Assembly: GCA_963693315.1 (NCBI GenBank)
Contig: OY856188.1
Span: forward strand, 215,644,495 to 215,708,494
DNA from: Diogma glabrata
Lineage: Eukaryota > Arthropoda > Insecta > Diptera > Cylindrotomidae
Length of the DNA: 64,000 nt
Direction of reading: 5' to 3'
Under the pieces are notes generated by a model. The model was not told the origin of the DNA, did no database searches, and saw only the letters and a list, made by a program, of their open reading frames with translations. Made by a program: the position numbers and the translations under genes. Shown here one piece after another: positions 53,309 through 64,000 of this stretch; the stretch's first letter is position 1; each line of letters starts with the position of its first letter.

Positions 53309-56300
53309 GTATTTGTAACATTTATATAATTTATATAAATACCGAAAATTTTCAATTGTTCTTATATGTATATTTTAAGTCGCCTATTTCACCACTCGAT
53401 AGCAATTTAACGACGGAAGGAACTGTCGAAGAAAATCATCATTCACATCCAACTTTGAGACCACGTCGTAAAAATTGTACTCCGCCGGCTATTGAGCAAT
53501 TTCCAAGACCCTTAATGAGTCCAAATACAAGAAAACATGGCGGTCTTGTACTACATGTCTTCGTTGCAATATTTACATTTTTAGGACTAGCCATTGTATG
53601 CGATGACTATTTTGTTTCAAGCTTAGATAGAATATGCGAAGAATTTAAACTATCACCAGATGTTGCTGGAGCAACATTTATGGCAGCTGGTAGCTCAGCA
53701 CCTGAATTAGCAACGGTTATAATTGGTGTGTTTTTTGCAAAAGATGATATTGGTACGTGTTTTATATTATACAATTTGTGTAAGCTTGAACTTGAATTGT
53801 TTTGTTGTCGTAGGTGTAAGCGGTGTTATTGGATCTGCAGTATTTAATATTATGTTTGTTATTTCGGTTTGTGCTTTATGTTCCGGAACAGTTTGTCAAC
53901 TAAATTGGTGGCCACTCGTACGTGATTGCTTTTTTTACTCCGTTTCAATCTTAGTGATGCTGATGATTATTATTAATGATACTATTTCATGGGTAAGTTT
54001 AATTTGTTTCTTTTTTTCTGGTTACATATATCCAACAGACGTTACGAGTCAGGATATTATGAATAAAGTTTGTAGATGACATTAACTTAACCAGCTTATA
54101 AGCAATGCATATTGTTTGAACTATTAAATCTAGGGTTTGCACAAAGACGAAATCTAAAGAGAACGGAAATATTTTTTACGGATCATTATAAGCCAGCCAA
54201 AATTTACAACATGAAGCATGGAGCACATAAAATTATGCATATAATACTTAATCGAAATAAATATATCGGGGATTTGTGTCTTCATCGGTTTACATAAAAT
54301 ATTTTTTGTGTTTGCAATGTGAAATTCAGTTGCAACTTTTAAACACTTGACAAAAATGATATTTATCGATTTTATAGTTAGAAGTATCATTTATCAATTT
54401 ATGACTGATGATGGATGGTACACAAGTTGTTGTAGACTTTCAATTTGCTTATAACACAATGGACATAATATAAGAAAAACATAGATAACTTTAAACAAAC
54501 AATTTCTTGGAGATTATTCATATGGTTTTTGATCATACCGATATTTATTTTTTCTAATAAGTATGATCTTGGTCGAGAGTTTAACATACACGTAAACCAA
54601 CTAATCGTTGATTGTAGACAGGTCTACAACTCTTTCAACTGAGAGAATTTATGATCTTGTATTTCAAAGGAAATTTTTGGTTATTTGGTTTTACTTTGTA
54701 GAATGTTAATACAGAATCCTCAATATTGCTGTGTTCGAGTACAGGACAAGTTATATTAAAAACGATCATGGCTTAAAGCAGGGGGATATCATCTTACCTT
54801 TACTGTTTAATCTGGTTTGTAATATGTATGTTGTTATAAAAATTATCGACTAAAAACAAGGTCTTGTCAATAAGCTTAAATCAGATGATCCCGTACGTTG
54901 ATGATGTAGTGCTCATCAGCCGAAGTATAATTTCTATATAAAAATCATTAAAGATGTTGATCATTGGCAAGGATATAAATGTATCGAGAGGCATTGAGAT
55001 AAAAAATTTAGGATTTTGAATTTTTTAGATAATTAAGTAATGCAAGTAAATAAATATCCGTTGAACATCTTCTTGAATGTGTCAACTAAAACGAAGGGCA
55101 AATTATATAAGACATTGATTATACCAGTTGTTAGGTTGGCGTCACAACCGTGAACCCTCACGGCAACTGATGATAAAATCCTTCCAATTTTTGAAAGCAA
55201 AATATTATGTTTTGTTTTTGGAGAAAAAATCAAAAACGATAAGAGTATACAGAACCCAATACATTTTGTAAATCAAACACCTCTTTGGAGGTGCTGATAT
55301 AACTGGTTGTAATAGATTTGATTGTAAAATTCGTAACAATGCTTTTAAATTTTATTAGCATGTTTCAACTGCTAAATAGTTTCTTTGAAAAGTATAGTTC
55401 TACAAGAAGTGCCGTTCTTAAAACTTTGAGTACTCTCAAAAATTAATGAAAGGCACTGATTCCCGTCTAAAACATTTTCTACAAATAAGGAATTCAAATT
55501 CGATATTCAAAAAGGTCCTGTAAAATGTAAGTACTATCCTAAATCTAGGTGTGTTGCTAGTGTTTTGCATACCATAGTTTGAGAACCATTTATCTAGATA
55601 TTAAGAAATTTACTACTTACAGATTAAACTAATGAGTGAACTACTATTTTTTTTCTAGGGTGAATCACTTGTAATGCTATTTTGTTACGTTATTTATTGC
55701 ATTGCATTACATTTTAATTCCTCACTTGAAAAATGGGCGCATTCTTTAAAACTTCCAATTAAACTACCATCAAAAGGAGAACAGTCTGCCCTAGTAACTT
55801 ACAAAAATGTTCCAGATACATCTTATACTCAAGGTCAAGCAGTTACATCATTAACGCAAGATCCACCATCAAAACAACAAGAAACTTCATTAGATCAAGG
55901 ATATAATGCATACCAAGATCCAAATTCTAGCTGGGATCCAAATGCGGCGTGGGGTGATACATCTGCATCAGCACCTCCTCCAGGATTTATTGTATCGAAC
56001 ACAGTTTCATCCAACACGTGGGATAGTTATAACAGTCAAGGTGGCATTGAGGCTAAGAGTGCATGGGAAAGTATAGACGGACAAAAAAATCATGGATATA
56101 ATTCAACAGGAGATAAACTGGATCAGGTGACTTTTTCATTCATATCTACTTTAAATTGATTTAATAACTTTGTTTTAAGGCAGGAGAAACAAAAAGTAAT
56201 TTGCAACAAGTCACATCAACCCAACCAAAAGCTCAGCTTAAAAGTCCAGATTTTTATAAATCAAAAGAAATAAAACCGGGCGATGTGCTTAATCCCTTAG

Positions 56301-57046
56301 ATAAACCAACTGATGGTGGATTGCTAGCACAAATTGCATGGGCTATAGTTTATCCAATTCATTATATGTGTCGCCTTACAATGCCAGATTGTCGTACAGA
56401 AAAATATAAAAATTGGTATCCATTCACCTTTTTTGTGTCAATGATTTGGATCTCGTTTTATTCTTATTTTATGGTATAATCGTGGTATATCATTTTTCAG
56501 TTTTTTTTTACAAAGAATTATGTTTTTAAGGTTTGGATGATAACAATAATTGGTGCAACTTTAGGTGTGCCAGATACTGTTATGGGATTGACATTCGTTG
56601 CTGCTGGAGTGAGTGTTCCAGATGCTCTTAGTTCAATAGCTGTTATTAAAGAAGGATATGGTGATATGGCCGTCTCAAACGCTGTTGGTTCTAACGTTTT
56701 TGACATTTTAATATGTCTTGGTTTACCATGGTTTATTCAAACAGCTATAATTAAGCCTGGCTCTCATGTCAATGTTATTTCAAAAGGCCTAGCATACTCA
56801 ACTCTATCCTTACTTTCTACCGTTGTGTTTTTGTTGGTTGCTACACATTTGAATGGTTGGAAATTAGATAAAAGATTAGGTGTTGTGTTGATGTTTTGGT
56901 ATATATTATTTATAACTGTAGCATCGTTGTATGAATTAAATGTGTTTGGACAAATGAACCCGCCAGAATGTTTCAGTAAGTTCAAATTTGTATCAAAATG
57001 TCGATGTTTATTAATTGATTTTAAATTTTTTTCAGGTCCATTTTAA
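53123..57046 (+). CDS. NCKX: Sodium/potassium/calcium exchanger (NCKX, SLC24 family; CG1090-like)
   Basis: Seven coding exons (53123-53308, 53380-53752, 53814-53992, 55659-56126, 56180-56473, 56531-56975, 57036-57046) join in phase to 1956 nt, 651 residues, typical for the family (about 620-660). The protein is a plasma-membrane antiporter exchanging Ca2+ plus K+ for Na+. Features in order: a hydrophobic N-terminal segment (about 12-26), an extracellular Cys/Pro stretch, alpha-1 repeat GATFMAAGSSAPE (about 159-171, with Glu171 as the likely ion ligand) and VIGSAVFNI, a hydrophobic cluster to about 265, a cytosolic Gln/Ser/Pro-rich loop (about 280-440), then alpha-2 repeat with GVSVPDALSS (Asp531) and VGSNVFDI (about 551-558), and four or five more membrane segments. 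The order and wording of the motifs match Drosophila CG1090 best. All introns are GT-AG. No lesions seen. Confidence 0.9.
53380..53752 (+). CDS. NCKX: NCKX coding exon 2 (alpha-1 repeat start)
   Basis: The acceptor TTTTAAG ends at 53379, the donor GTACGT is at 53753, phase 1 out. Encodes NCTPPAIEQFPRPL, the first core membrane helix and GATFMAAGSSAPELATVIIG. Confidence 0.88.
53814..53992 (+). CDS. NCKX: NCKX coding exon 3
   Basis: Acceptor TCGTAG ends at 53813, donor GTAAGT at 53993. Encodes VSGVIGSAVFNIMFVISVCA and WWPLVRDCFFYSVSILVMLM, completing alpha-1 and the following membrane helices. Confidence 0.88.
53993..55658 (+). other. NCKX intron 3 (1.67 kb) with retroelement remnant
   Basis: The largest intron of the gene, others being about 60 to 70 bp. 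The size is explained at least in part by a decayed non-LTR insertion at 54715-55265. Confidence 0.7.
54715..55265 (+). pseudogene. Decayed non-LTR reverse transcriptase inside the NCKX intron
   Basis: Plus-strand readings, with frameshifts, give GLKQGD near 54773 followed by LPLLFNLV, PYVDDVVLIS near 54890 (equivalent of Y-x-DD), then KGKLYKTLIIPVV near 55095 and TLTATDDKILPIFESKILCF near 55155, which corresponds to the 'KTLI.PVxxYG..TWTLT...E..L..FE' region after the RT thumb. Strongly eroded and clearly non-functional. Confidence 0.7.
55659..56126 (+). CDS. NCKX: NCKX coding exon 4 (membrane helix and cytosolic loop)
   Basis: Acceptor TTTTCTAG ends at 55658, donor GTGACT at 56127, 156 codons in phase 0. 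It encodes ESLVMLFCYVIYCIALHFNS, KLPSKGEQSALVTYKNVP and then a loop with YQDPNSSWDPNAAWGD and many Gln/Ser/Pro residues. Confidence 0.88.
56180..56473 (+). CDS. NCKX: NCKX coding exon 5
   Basis: Acceptor TTTTAAG ends at 56179, donor GTATAA at 56474, 98 codons in phase 0. Encodes the end of the loop and IVYPIHYMCRLTMPDCRTEK and WYPFTFFVSMIWISFYSYFM. Confidence 0.88.
56531..56975 (+). CDS. NCKX: NCKX coding exon 6 (alpha-2 repeat)
   Basis: Acceptor TTTTTAAG ends at 56530, donor GTAAGT at 56976, phase 1 out. Encodes GLTFVAAGVSVPDALSSIAV, MAVSNAVGSNVFDILICLGL and the last membrane helices through LYELNVFGQMNPPE. Confidence 0.9.
57036..57046 (+). CDS. NCKX: NCKX coding exon 7 (last three residues)
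   Basis: Acceptor TTTTTTTCAG ends at 57035. The split codon completes Ser, followed by Pro-Phe and TAA at 57044-57046. The 3' UTR follows, with AATAAAAAT near 57080. Confidence 0.75.
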
Positions 57047-59390
57047 ATAAGGAGGTATAAAATCATCGATGTATGTATGTAATAAAAATACTTACCCCAT
57101 TAACGAGACATATATTATTATTACATTTTTAGTTATAAATAATTGTGATTAACTTTGACTATTGTCAAAGAAATATATTACGTTTATATATCACAAAATC
57201 TATATATATATATATTTATATATATAAACAAACAAACGATTAAAATTCTTGTTCATAATACTAATTGCTTAAAAGTTTTTTGAATTCAGCTAGGGCTGTT
57301 AACAATGATAGGTATTTACACAAGAGATATATTTATAATAATTAAATATTTAGTTTAATATTAGTTAATTTAGTTTGTTAACAAGCCATAGCTCTCTTCT
57401 ATATATTTCAAATTTTAGTCAATTTTATACAAAATTATAGTCAATTATTAAATAGATGCAATAAAGGTTACCACCTAGTCTGTTATCGTTGGACAATTAA
57501 AGATCTACAAAAAATAAATTTTATATTATACTTTCAAAATTATTAATTTAATTTTAATTAATTATATAGTTTTCTTTAATTTTATTTATGTATATACTCA
57601 CAAGTGATAAACAATAAAGTTAATTGTATGTTAAAATTATTATAAGTAAAATTAATTTTAGCTTGATTGGTACCATGACATTGAATTTAGTAACAAGAAA
57701 CAAAACAAAAACTTATAATATGAACATCGAATATACAATTGTATGATAGTTTGTTGTGTTATGATGAAATACTTTTAAAATAAAAATTTTAACCATTAAG
57801 CTTTCTTTCATGAGTTCGTAGATAGGTTTATTTGTAGTGTTTGAAAAACAATGCCCAGATCTATAAATTAATATATGTATAATATTTGTGGACGTACTCA
57901 ATCATATATAGTGCACGGTTTCCTGTCTGTATTTTAAAATGCTTGATATATTGGTTGATATTCAAACTTTTATTATACTACATTATCACTAGGTTACTTT
58001 TCAATTGAAATAAAATTTTGCGTTTGAAAAACAATATTAGAACATTAAATACTTCATATAATAATATATAATTATTTAGGATACAAATTAATTTAATTGT
58101 TAATTGGGTGTAGCTTTAAGTTATAATAACATAACCCTTACCATTAAAATCTGACTATGCTGCTCAAAAATATAAAGTGAGCCTCAAACTAAGTTTAAGT
58201 ATTATTTAAAAACTTTCTGCAACTGTCTTACATCTATCCTTAACAAAATAAAATCGTTGTTGTGCTAAAACAAGTATTATGAAGCAACATTTCCTAAGTG
58301 CCAACACTCAAATCTATTGAACTTCTCTTTATGTTTATTTTATTTACAGCAGTTACAAGTTTTATTAAATGTTATTTAAATAATATGTTGTAATTTTGTT
58401 AAATATGCAATAAAATAATCGTTATAAACCATCACTGCCGAGTGCCGACATTGTTTTGTAACGGCAAAATTGATTTTATTGCATAAATTTCAATTGACCA
58501 TTATCCTATATAACGAATTTCATCCAAGTGCCATTGGCAAAATGTGTTAATCATACTTAAACCATTATATACAAGGTGTTAATTTATTTAAAAATTAATG
58601 TTTTATCTTCAATTTATATATATGTAACCGTAACCACGACCAAAGTCAATAAACCAAGATGTATTTGCTAAATTTTAAACTGTTTTTAATTTTATTATTG
58701 CATTTATGTTTATAAAAAAACTGTTAGTAATATAAACTATAATTATAATAAAGTGTATTAGTATTTCTAAGTGATTAATTTGAGGCAATTGAAATATGAA
58801 ATTATATCAATTATTTGAGAATCAATTATATATTTATTTAAGGAAAACAAAAATAAATAAACAACAATAATTAAATATGTATTAAAAAACAAACAGAATA
58901 TAAATTTTAATATAAATGTTTTTATTATTATTGTTAAATTAGAAAAAAAAAACAATAAAAAGTAACATTAATTTTATTAAATGAATAAGGATTATATAAA
59001 TATTTACTATGGCTTATTAATTAATTAAAATATTATTGCAATTAGTTATTGAGGTTGTTTTGATTAAGATTTTTTTGCTTTCGAGTTATACCATGGATAA
59101 TTTTTTCATTCTAGTAGTTTTCATCATTAGTTTTCTTCTCTAACATATTGCAAATTGATAAATAAGTACAGTGGAGTTATGAATTCATATGGTATCTTCG
59201 ATAAATTAAGTGACGCGCAATTACTAATTATTCCCTCAATTCCGTTATTTTAACGTATACTTAATTCAAAAGCTAATCTTCTCCACCGTTGTTACGAAAT
59301 GTAAGAAGTAAAGATGTATTAAGGTGTCTAGAGGTTAGCATACTGAGGACTGGCTTTGACTGCCAGTCTTTAAGTGAAACTAAACTACAA
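57047..59390. other. NCKX 3' UTR and intergenic sequence
   Basis: Very AT-rich. Many AATAAA-like hexamers prevent choosing a single polyadenylation site. A short TA tract occurs near 57200-57225. No gene recognised. Confidence 0.4.
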
Positions 59391-60775
59391 AATATGAAGG
59401 GGCCAAAATCTCACAGCTCTGAGATAACAAGACTTCGGTCTGGGTTAAGGATTTTGATATAGTTTTCGGCAAAAAACTTTTATGAGGACATTGTTTTTAG
59501 TTTTGGGCAGCAATGTATATTAAACATGAAACTCTTTCTTAAAGTACAAGTATTTTTTATCTCTGTTTAGAAATTTGTTACAAAACTAACACGAAAATCT
59601 TAATACGTTCCCGGAAAATTATAACAGATCATAAATTGATATAATTTAGTGAAAAGATGATTCACGCAGCAAACTACTCAAAAACCTCTCCATTTAGCGT
59701 TTCAAAAAAATATTACAAAATCAAAAATTCATACTTCTTTCAAAATTCCAAAAATATTCTAAAAACTAAAATAAAATCAAAAATTTAAACTTTTTTTTAA
59801 AGTTCTAAAAACATTCCAAAAATTATTACAAAATCAATGATTGAAACTTTTTTCAAAATTCCAAAAATATTGCAAAAATTATAACAAAATCAAAAATAAA
59901 AATTTTATTAAATATTTCAAAAATTAAAATAAAATCAAAAATTTAAACTTTTTAAAAATTTTTAAAACAGTCCGATAATTCTTACAAAATCAAAATCAAA
60001 ACTTTTTTAATATTCCAAAAATATGTGAGTTATTACAAAATCAAAAATTGAAAATTTTCCAAAACAAAAATTCGAAATTCAAAATGCTTTTTCCAAAATT
60101 CTTAAAATATCGCAAAAATTATAACAAAATTAATATTACAAATTTTCTTCAAAATTCCAAAAAAATTCCAAAAACCATAATAAAATTAAAAATTTAAACT
60201 TTTTCACAACTCTAGAAATATTTCGAAAATTCTTACATAATCAAAAATACAAATTTTTTTCAAAATTCCAAAAATTATAACAAAATCAAACATTTTCATG
60301 TCCAAGTTCATGCTCGATCACATTTCATGCCATACAAATATTTGATTTCACTTTTTCCCAAAAAATTGCGTAAAAAAAATGAAAATCATTCTTTTGGTAT
60401 ACTAGACAACAATTTTGACAAACTTATAATGCAATAATCTAGATTTTGGTCTCACATACCAATTCCGACCATCAAGATTTCTCCAAATTCAATGTTCCTA
60501 CTCGTAATCACTTAAAATGAACGTATTTTAAGCCAAAAATATGCAAATTTCCTTGTTTTGACACACTTGATGATTTTTTTGACACACTTCTGGTACAGTC
60601 ATCGAACACATCGTCCTTTCGGCTCTTACCATTAAGTATACCTATTTTTAGAAACAAAAATTTTTGAAATCCCTAAAGCGGTTTTCTAGATTTCGTCGGT
60701 TGTGACGGCCGGCTGGCAGACATACATTTTTTTTTTGCTTTTTTAGAATCAGTAAGACCTAAAACGTCGAACATT
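59391..60775 (+). repeat. Dispersed repeat family A, copy 2 (uninterrupted)
   Basis: The same start (TTTATGAGGACATTGTTTTT near 59481), middle (units of CAAAATTCCAAAAATATT type) and end (TTTCTAGATTTCGTCGGTTG near 60684) as the Mf-intron copy, in the same orientation. It lacks the 145-bp tandem expansion. Near 60750-60770 (AATCAGTAAGACCTAAAACG) it preserves the site into which the inverted-repeat element inserted in copy 1. Confidence 0.8.
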
Positions 60776-61797
60776 TAATATTATATTTCTATATTAATAA
60801 TAAATGGCATCTTCTTCAACAATGTCGACAACAACATATTGTGAAACGAGAGTTTTCAAATAGTTTGTAATGGTTGCGAGATTCAAAATATGATTTTCGG
60901 CCAGTAAGAGGCTGTACGGTTTCTACTACCTTTTAAAAAAAAATTATTAATTATTAAACATTTTTATTTATAATTACATACAATTCACATTTTAAAACAA
61001 ACTCTCTTACAAATTAAACTCTTTAAATGTATATTTATAGTTCTGTCATTAAAAACTAGATGACTCAATATGAATAAATTATTTCTATGTCATAAATAAA
61101 CCGGTCTTTAATTACAAGCCTGATTGTTTTTTCGTCCAAAGAGATCGTGAACTTTATTAATCCATACAGTTATTTTCATCTTATTATATTGTATGTTTAT
61201 GTTTACACTACAAAATCTTATATTTTTATTCTATTAACTCTGTAAAGTCCTTAAAATCATTAAATAACACATCTTTGAAGGTTGATATACATAATTTAAA
61301 ACAAACTAATAAAATTATTTCATTCAATCAAATCAATTGATTTTCTTGAAACGAAACGTATAACGCCATTTATTTCTAAAATAAAATAAAACAGGTATTC
61401 AGGGATGGTTTATTCTATTTAAGAAAATAGAAAATAGATGGCTTTTAAAAAATTACTTGCGTCACTAGGCACGAAAGGAATTTCTATAGGTTTTTTTGAA
61501 GTGAAAACTTCTATATCCGCGTTATGAATTTTGTATGAGGTAAAATTTATATATTCGCGTTACCATGTTTTATATGAAATTTTGAAGAACAAAAAAATAT
61601 TATTTTGTATGAGGTAAAATTTATATATGCGCGTTACCATGTTTTATATGAAATTTTGAAGAACAAAAAAATATTTGAACAAAAAGAAAATAATATGATT
61701 ATTAATTCATTGGACGAAATAATATAAAATTGTTTTTATTCGTTGTAGTCCAAAAAAATGTTTTAATTTCTTATAAATTATTCATTTTTATTTTATT
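60776..61797. other. AT-rich sequence; right part may belong to the Penelope-like element 3' end
   Basis: No gene seen. A 74-bp tandem duplication lies at 61528-61675. The 3' limit of the Penelope-like element is not resolved. Confidence 0.35.
61528..61675. repeat. Tandem duplication, two copies of a 74-bp unit
   Basis: ATTTTGTATGAGGTAAAATT at 61528 recurs at 61602 and the following sequence (CGCGTTACCATGTTTTATAT) is repeated with only one or two changes. Confidence 0.85.
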
Positions 61798-61842
61798 GTG
61801 ACGACGCGTTTCTGCTTTACTCCAAAGCTATCTTCAGGTCCA
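61798..61842 (-). ncRNA. Hammerhead-ribozyme-like motif of the Penelope-like element
   Basis: On the minus strand: GAC directly before CTGAAGA (61837-61831, fits CUGANGA), a short helix II (GCTTT with AAAGC closed by GGAGT), GAAA at 61812-61809, a minimal helix III (CGCG), then UC at 61804-61803 and GTC pairing back to GAC as helix I. Predicted self-cleavage lies between 61803 and 61802. The very short helix III is the form described for hammerheads in Penelope-like elements. Activity is inferred. Confidence 0.7.
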
Positions 61843-62107
61843 ACAAAATAAAATACTAACATAACAAAAAATAACAAAAAATGGAAAATTATATAATTTA
61901 AAAATATTTTGAAAAAAACTTACAAAAATGAAAACACTGTTTCAAAAAAGAAAAACTGAGAATGAAAATTCACATATATTTTTTAAAAAATTCTAAAAAA
62001 ACCAACAAACAGACTGAAACTTTAAATTCTATCTTTTCAATTATAAAAATTAAACAAAAACTGATACAAACTGAAATTTAAATCAAAGCTAGGTAGGAAT
62101 CAAATAT

Positions 62108-64000
62108 TTAAATGAAAGATAAGTAAACGTTGTCAAAATAGGTGTGATCCGATTGTATATTCATATTATTTTGGAATTTTTTAATATAAATAGCTTCAGA
62201 AATTTTGCGCTTGGTAGTATTTGACTCAAAATTTAAAATCTCAGGATTATCCCAATCAATTTTATGATTACTGGAAACAGCATGATCACACAAAGCACTG
62301 TGTGACTTGTTACCCTTAGCAATATGATACTTATGATCCTTCAGTCTAGAAACAAGATATTGTTTAGTTTCACCAATATATGTTAGACCACAATTAAGTT
62401 CAGCACAATTAACTTTGTAAACTAAATTAGAGAAATATTGTTTGGGAACAGGATCTTTAAGAGGTGTGAAAATACGCTTTCGTAGAGTATTGCATGGTTT
62501 ACCAACAGCTTTAATATTATAGCCATGCAAAACGCGATTTAAGTTCTCAAACAAAACTTTAGTATAAGGAAGGGAAACAAATTTAAAGGTGCTATCTTGA
62601 TTATTAATAGTAGAAATGCCAAAATTTAAATTATTAAGTTTATTGATGGTATGATTAACGTGATAATCAATAAATTTAACAGGATAGTAGTTTTCTAAAA
62701 GAGTAGTTTTTAAAAATTTGAAATTTTTTTGATGAAAAATGGGATTTGATAATTTTAAAATTTTTTCTGTCAAAATAGATACAGTATTTTTTTTATAAGA
62801 AATAGGAAGAGAAGAGTTAAAATTCAAATACCGGCCAGACCAAGTAGGTTTTAGATACCAATCTGTAATTAACACACCAAAACTATTTTTTATAACTAAA
62901 GTGTCAAGAAATGCAATTTTATTTTCATTTTCAATTTCAACAGTGAATTTAAGACGAGGATGGAAATCATTAAATTTAGCAAGAACAGAATCAATTAATA
63001 TACTAGGAACAGAGGTAAGAATATCATCAACATAACGTATATAAAATGGAAGAGTAAAATCTAAAGATTCAATAATTTTTATTTCTATAAATTCCATAAC
63101 TAAATTAGCTAATACTGGACTAGCTGGGGAACCCATAGGTGAACCAAAAATTTGTTGATAAAATATATTTTTATAAGAAAAATAGCAATGGTTTAATACT
63201 AATAAGAGTCCTTCAATGAAAATGTCTTTTTCTAAAGTTTTATATTCAACATTATTTTTAGTTTTCCTAATATAATCAAAATTTTGTCGTGGAATATTAC
63301 TAATTATAAATTCTTGAGAAGCAAACTCTTGAATAACTATTTCAATTTCATCCCATTTTCTATCTATACACTCAAGAACTAATGCATTTGGAATATTTGT
63401 GAAAAGTGATATAACATCTAAAGAAATCAAAGAATAATTTGTAGGAATAATTACATCTTTTAATTTATCAATAAAATCATAAGAATTTTTAACATGACTA
63501 AAGGTTTTTCCAACAACTCTTGATAAAATATCAGAATAAAATTTTGAAAGATTATATAAAGGAGAATTAATGTAAGAGACAATAGGACGTAATGGTTCAC
63601 CAGACTTATGAACCTTTACCAATCCATATATCCGTGGAAAAGAACTATTATACTTCCGCATAAGAGTTGCACGTTCATTTGTTATATTACTTTTAAGTTC
63701 TAGTTTACTAATAAATGTATTTGTTTTTCTTTGTAAATATCCAGTTTTATCTTTCGGAATTATTTTATAAGTATCAGGGTCATTTAAAAATGAAGACATT
63801 TTACTATCATAATCAGATGAATTCATAACAACTGTTATGTTACCTTTGTCAGCTTGGGTTACAATTAAATGAGGATTATCATTGAAAAAAGAATTTGTCT
63901 CTGTGAGATATTTTTGTAAAATTTTGGTTTTGAAGTCAATCTTTTTATGTGAATTTTTATAATTACTAATAATATTGCATAAACTATTGCGAGCAATAAT
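62108..64000 (-). CDS. Penelope-like retroelement protein (reverse transcriptase + GIY-YIG endonuclease), 5' partial
   Basis: An uninterrupted minus-strand frame runs from the window edge (64000) to a stop at 62108, at least 630 codons. In order: a Lys-rich N-terminal part, TQADKGNITVVM, KVHKSGEPLRPIVSYINS, motif A SLDVISLFTNIP, motif B GSPMGSPASPVLANLVMEF, and motif C YIRYVDDILTS with the catalytic Asp pair. After a linker comes the C-terminal GIY-YIG nuclease with YKVNCAELNCGLTYIGETKQ, RLKDHKYHIAKG and HKIDWDNPEIL. This arrangement is diagnostic of Penelope-like elements, which use the GIY-YIG nuclease to prime reverse transcription. The open frame over this length suggests a young and possibly active copy. 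The true start lies outside the window. Confidence 0.93.
   Translation of the reverse strand: MIARNSLCNIISNYKNSHKKIDFKTKILQKYLTETNSFFNDNPHLIVTQADKGNITVVMNSSDYDSKMSSFLNDPDTYKIIPKDKTGYLQRKTNTFISKLELKSNITNERATLMRKYNSSFPRIYGLVKVHKSGEPLRPIVSYINSPLYNLSKFYSDILSRVVGKTFSHVKNSYDFIDKLKDVIIPTNYSLISLDVISLFTNIPNALVLECIDRKWDEIEIVIQEFASQEFIISNIPRQNFDYIRKTKNNVEYKTLEKDIFIEGLLLVLNHCYFSYKNIFYQQIFGSPMGSPASPVLANLVMEFIEIKIIESLDFTLPFYIRYVDDILTSVPSILIDSVLAKFNDFHPRLKFTVEIENENKIAFLDTLVIKNSFGVLITDWYLKPTWSGRYLNFNSSLPISYKKNTVSILTEKILKLSNPIFHQKNFKFLKTTLLENYYPVKFIDYHVNHTINKLNNLNFGISTINNQDSTFKFVSLPYTKVLFENLNRVLHGYNIKAVGKPCNTLRKRIFTPLKDPVPKQYFSNLVYKVNCAELNCGLTYIGETKQYLVSRLKDHKYHIAKGNKSHSALCDHAVSSNHKIDWDNPEILNFESNTTKRKISEAIYIKKFQNNMNIQSDHTYFDNVYLSFI

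Overview
This 64 kb window comes from a very AT-rich animal nuclear genome, almost certainly an insect. The reasons are a myofilin-like muscle gene with arthropod-type splicing, a potassium-dependent Na+/Ca2+ exchanger of the Drosophila CG1090 type, a probable DM4/12-like insect protein, and a dense load of insect-type transposable elements. I cannot name the species or order. All host-gene calls are spliced models that I built by hand from reading frame and GT/AG sites.

Layout. 1-600 is the 3' end of an unidentified plus-strand gene. 1554-1909 is the last exon of a probable DM4/12-like gene. 2859-4654 is a decayed hAT transposase on the minus strand. 4728-15371 is a Ty3/gypsy LTR retrotransposon on the minus strand. 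It has a tRNA-Lys primer-binding site, a gag/pol overlap in the -1 frame with a slippery heptamer, minisatellite-filled LTRs and several inactivating lesions. A non-LTR retrotransposon on the minus strand (15369-19593) is inserted in its 5' LTR and runs into a 200-N gap followed by a long (TA)n tract.

20560-39765 is a large plus-strand gene that I call a myofilin (Mf) locus. One 25-codon first exon can splice in phase to several alternative terminal exons: a short myofilin-like form, a Ser/Tyr/Gly-rich form, forms with Ser-Pro-Val-Arg repeats, and a long form of 643 residues ending in a Glu/Arg/Ala-rich helix. Its 9.6 kb first intron holds foldback elements, a dispersed repeat with an internal tandem array, and a nested element with inverted arms of about 415 bp.

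41479-46798 carries two hAT elements in opposite orientation, each with a perfect 8-bp target duplication and sharing the same coding lesions. The second lies exactly at the possible splice donor of a candidate membrane-anchor exon. 47.0-48.8 kb holds a TTAA-flanked MITE within a short tandem repeat and an inverted copy of a foldback repeat from the Mf intron.

53123-57046 is a complete seven-coding-exon NCKX/SLC24 exchanger gene (651 residues) with both alpha repeats. Its third intron contains a decayed non-LTR reverse transcriptase, and another such remnant lies at 50.3-50.95 kb. 59.4-60.8 kb is the second copy of the Mf-intron dispersed repeat. The window ends in an open minus-strand Penelope-like element (reverse transcriptase plus GIY-YIG endonuclease, 62108-64000, continuing off the edge), with a hammerhead-ribozyme-like motif about 270 bp beyond its stop codon.

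The two well-supported host genes (Mf and NCKX) are unrelated by pathway except that both types can serve excitable or contractile tissue. The rest of the window is mostly layered mobile DNA.
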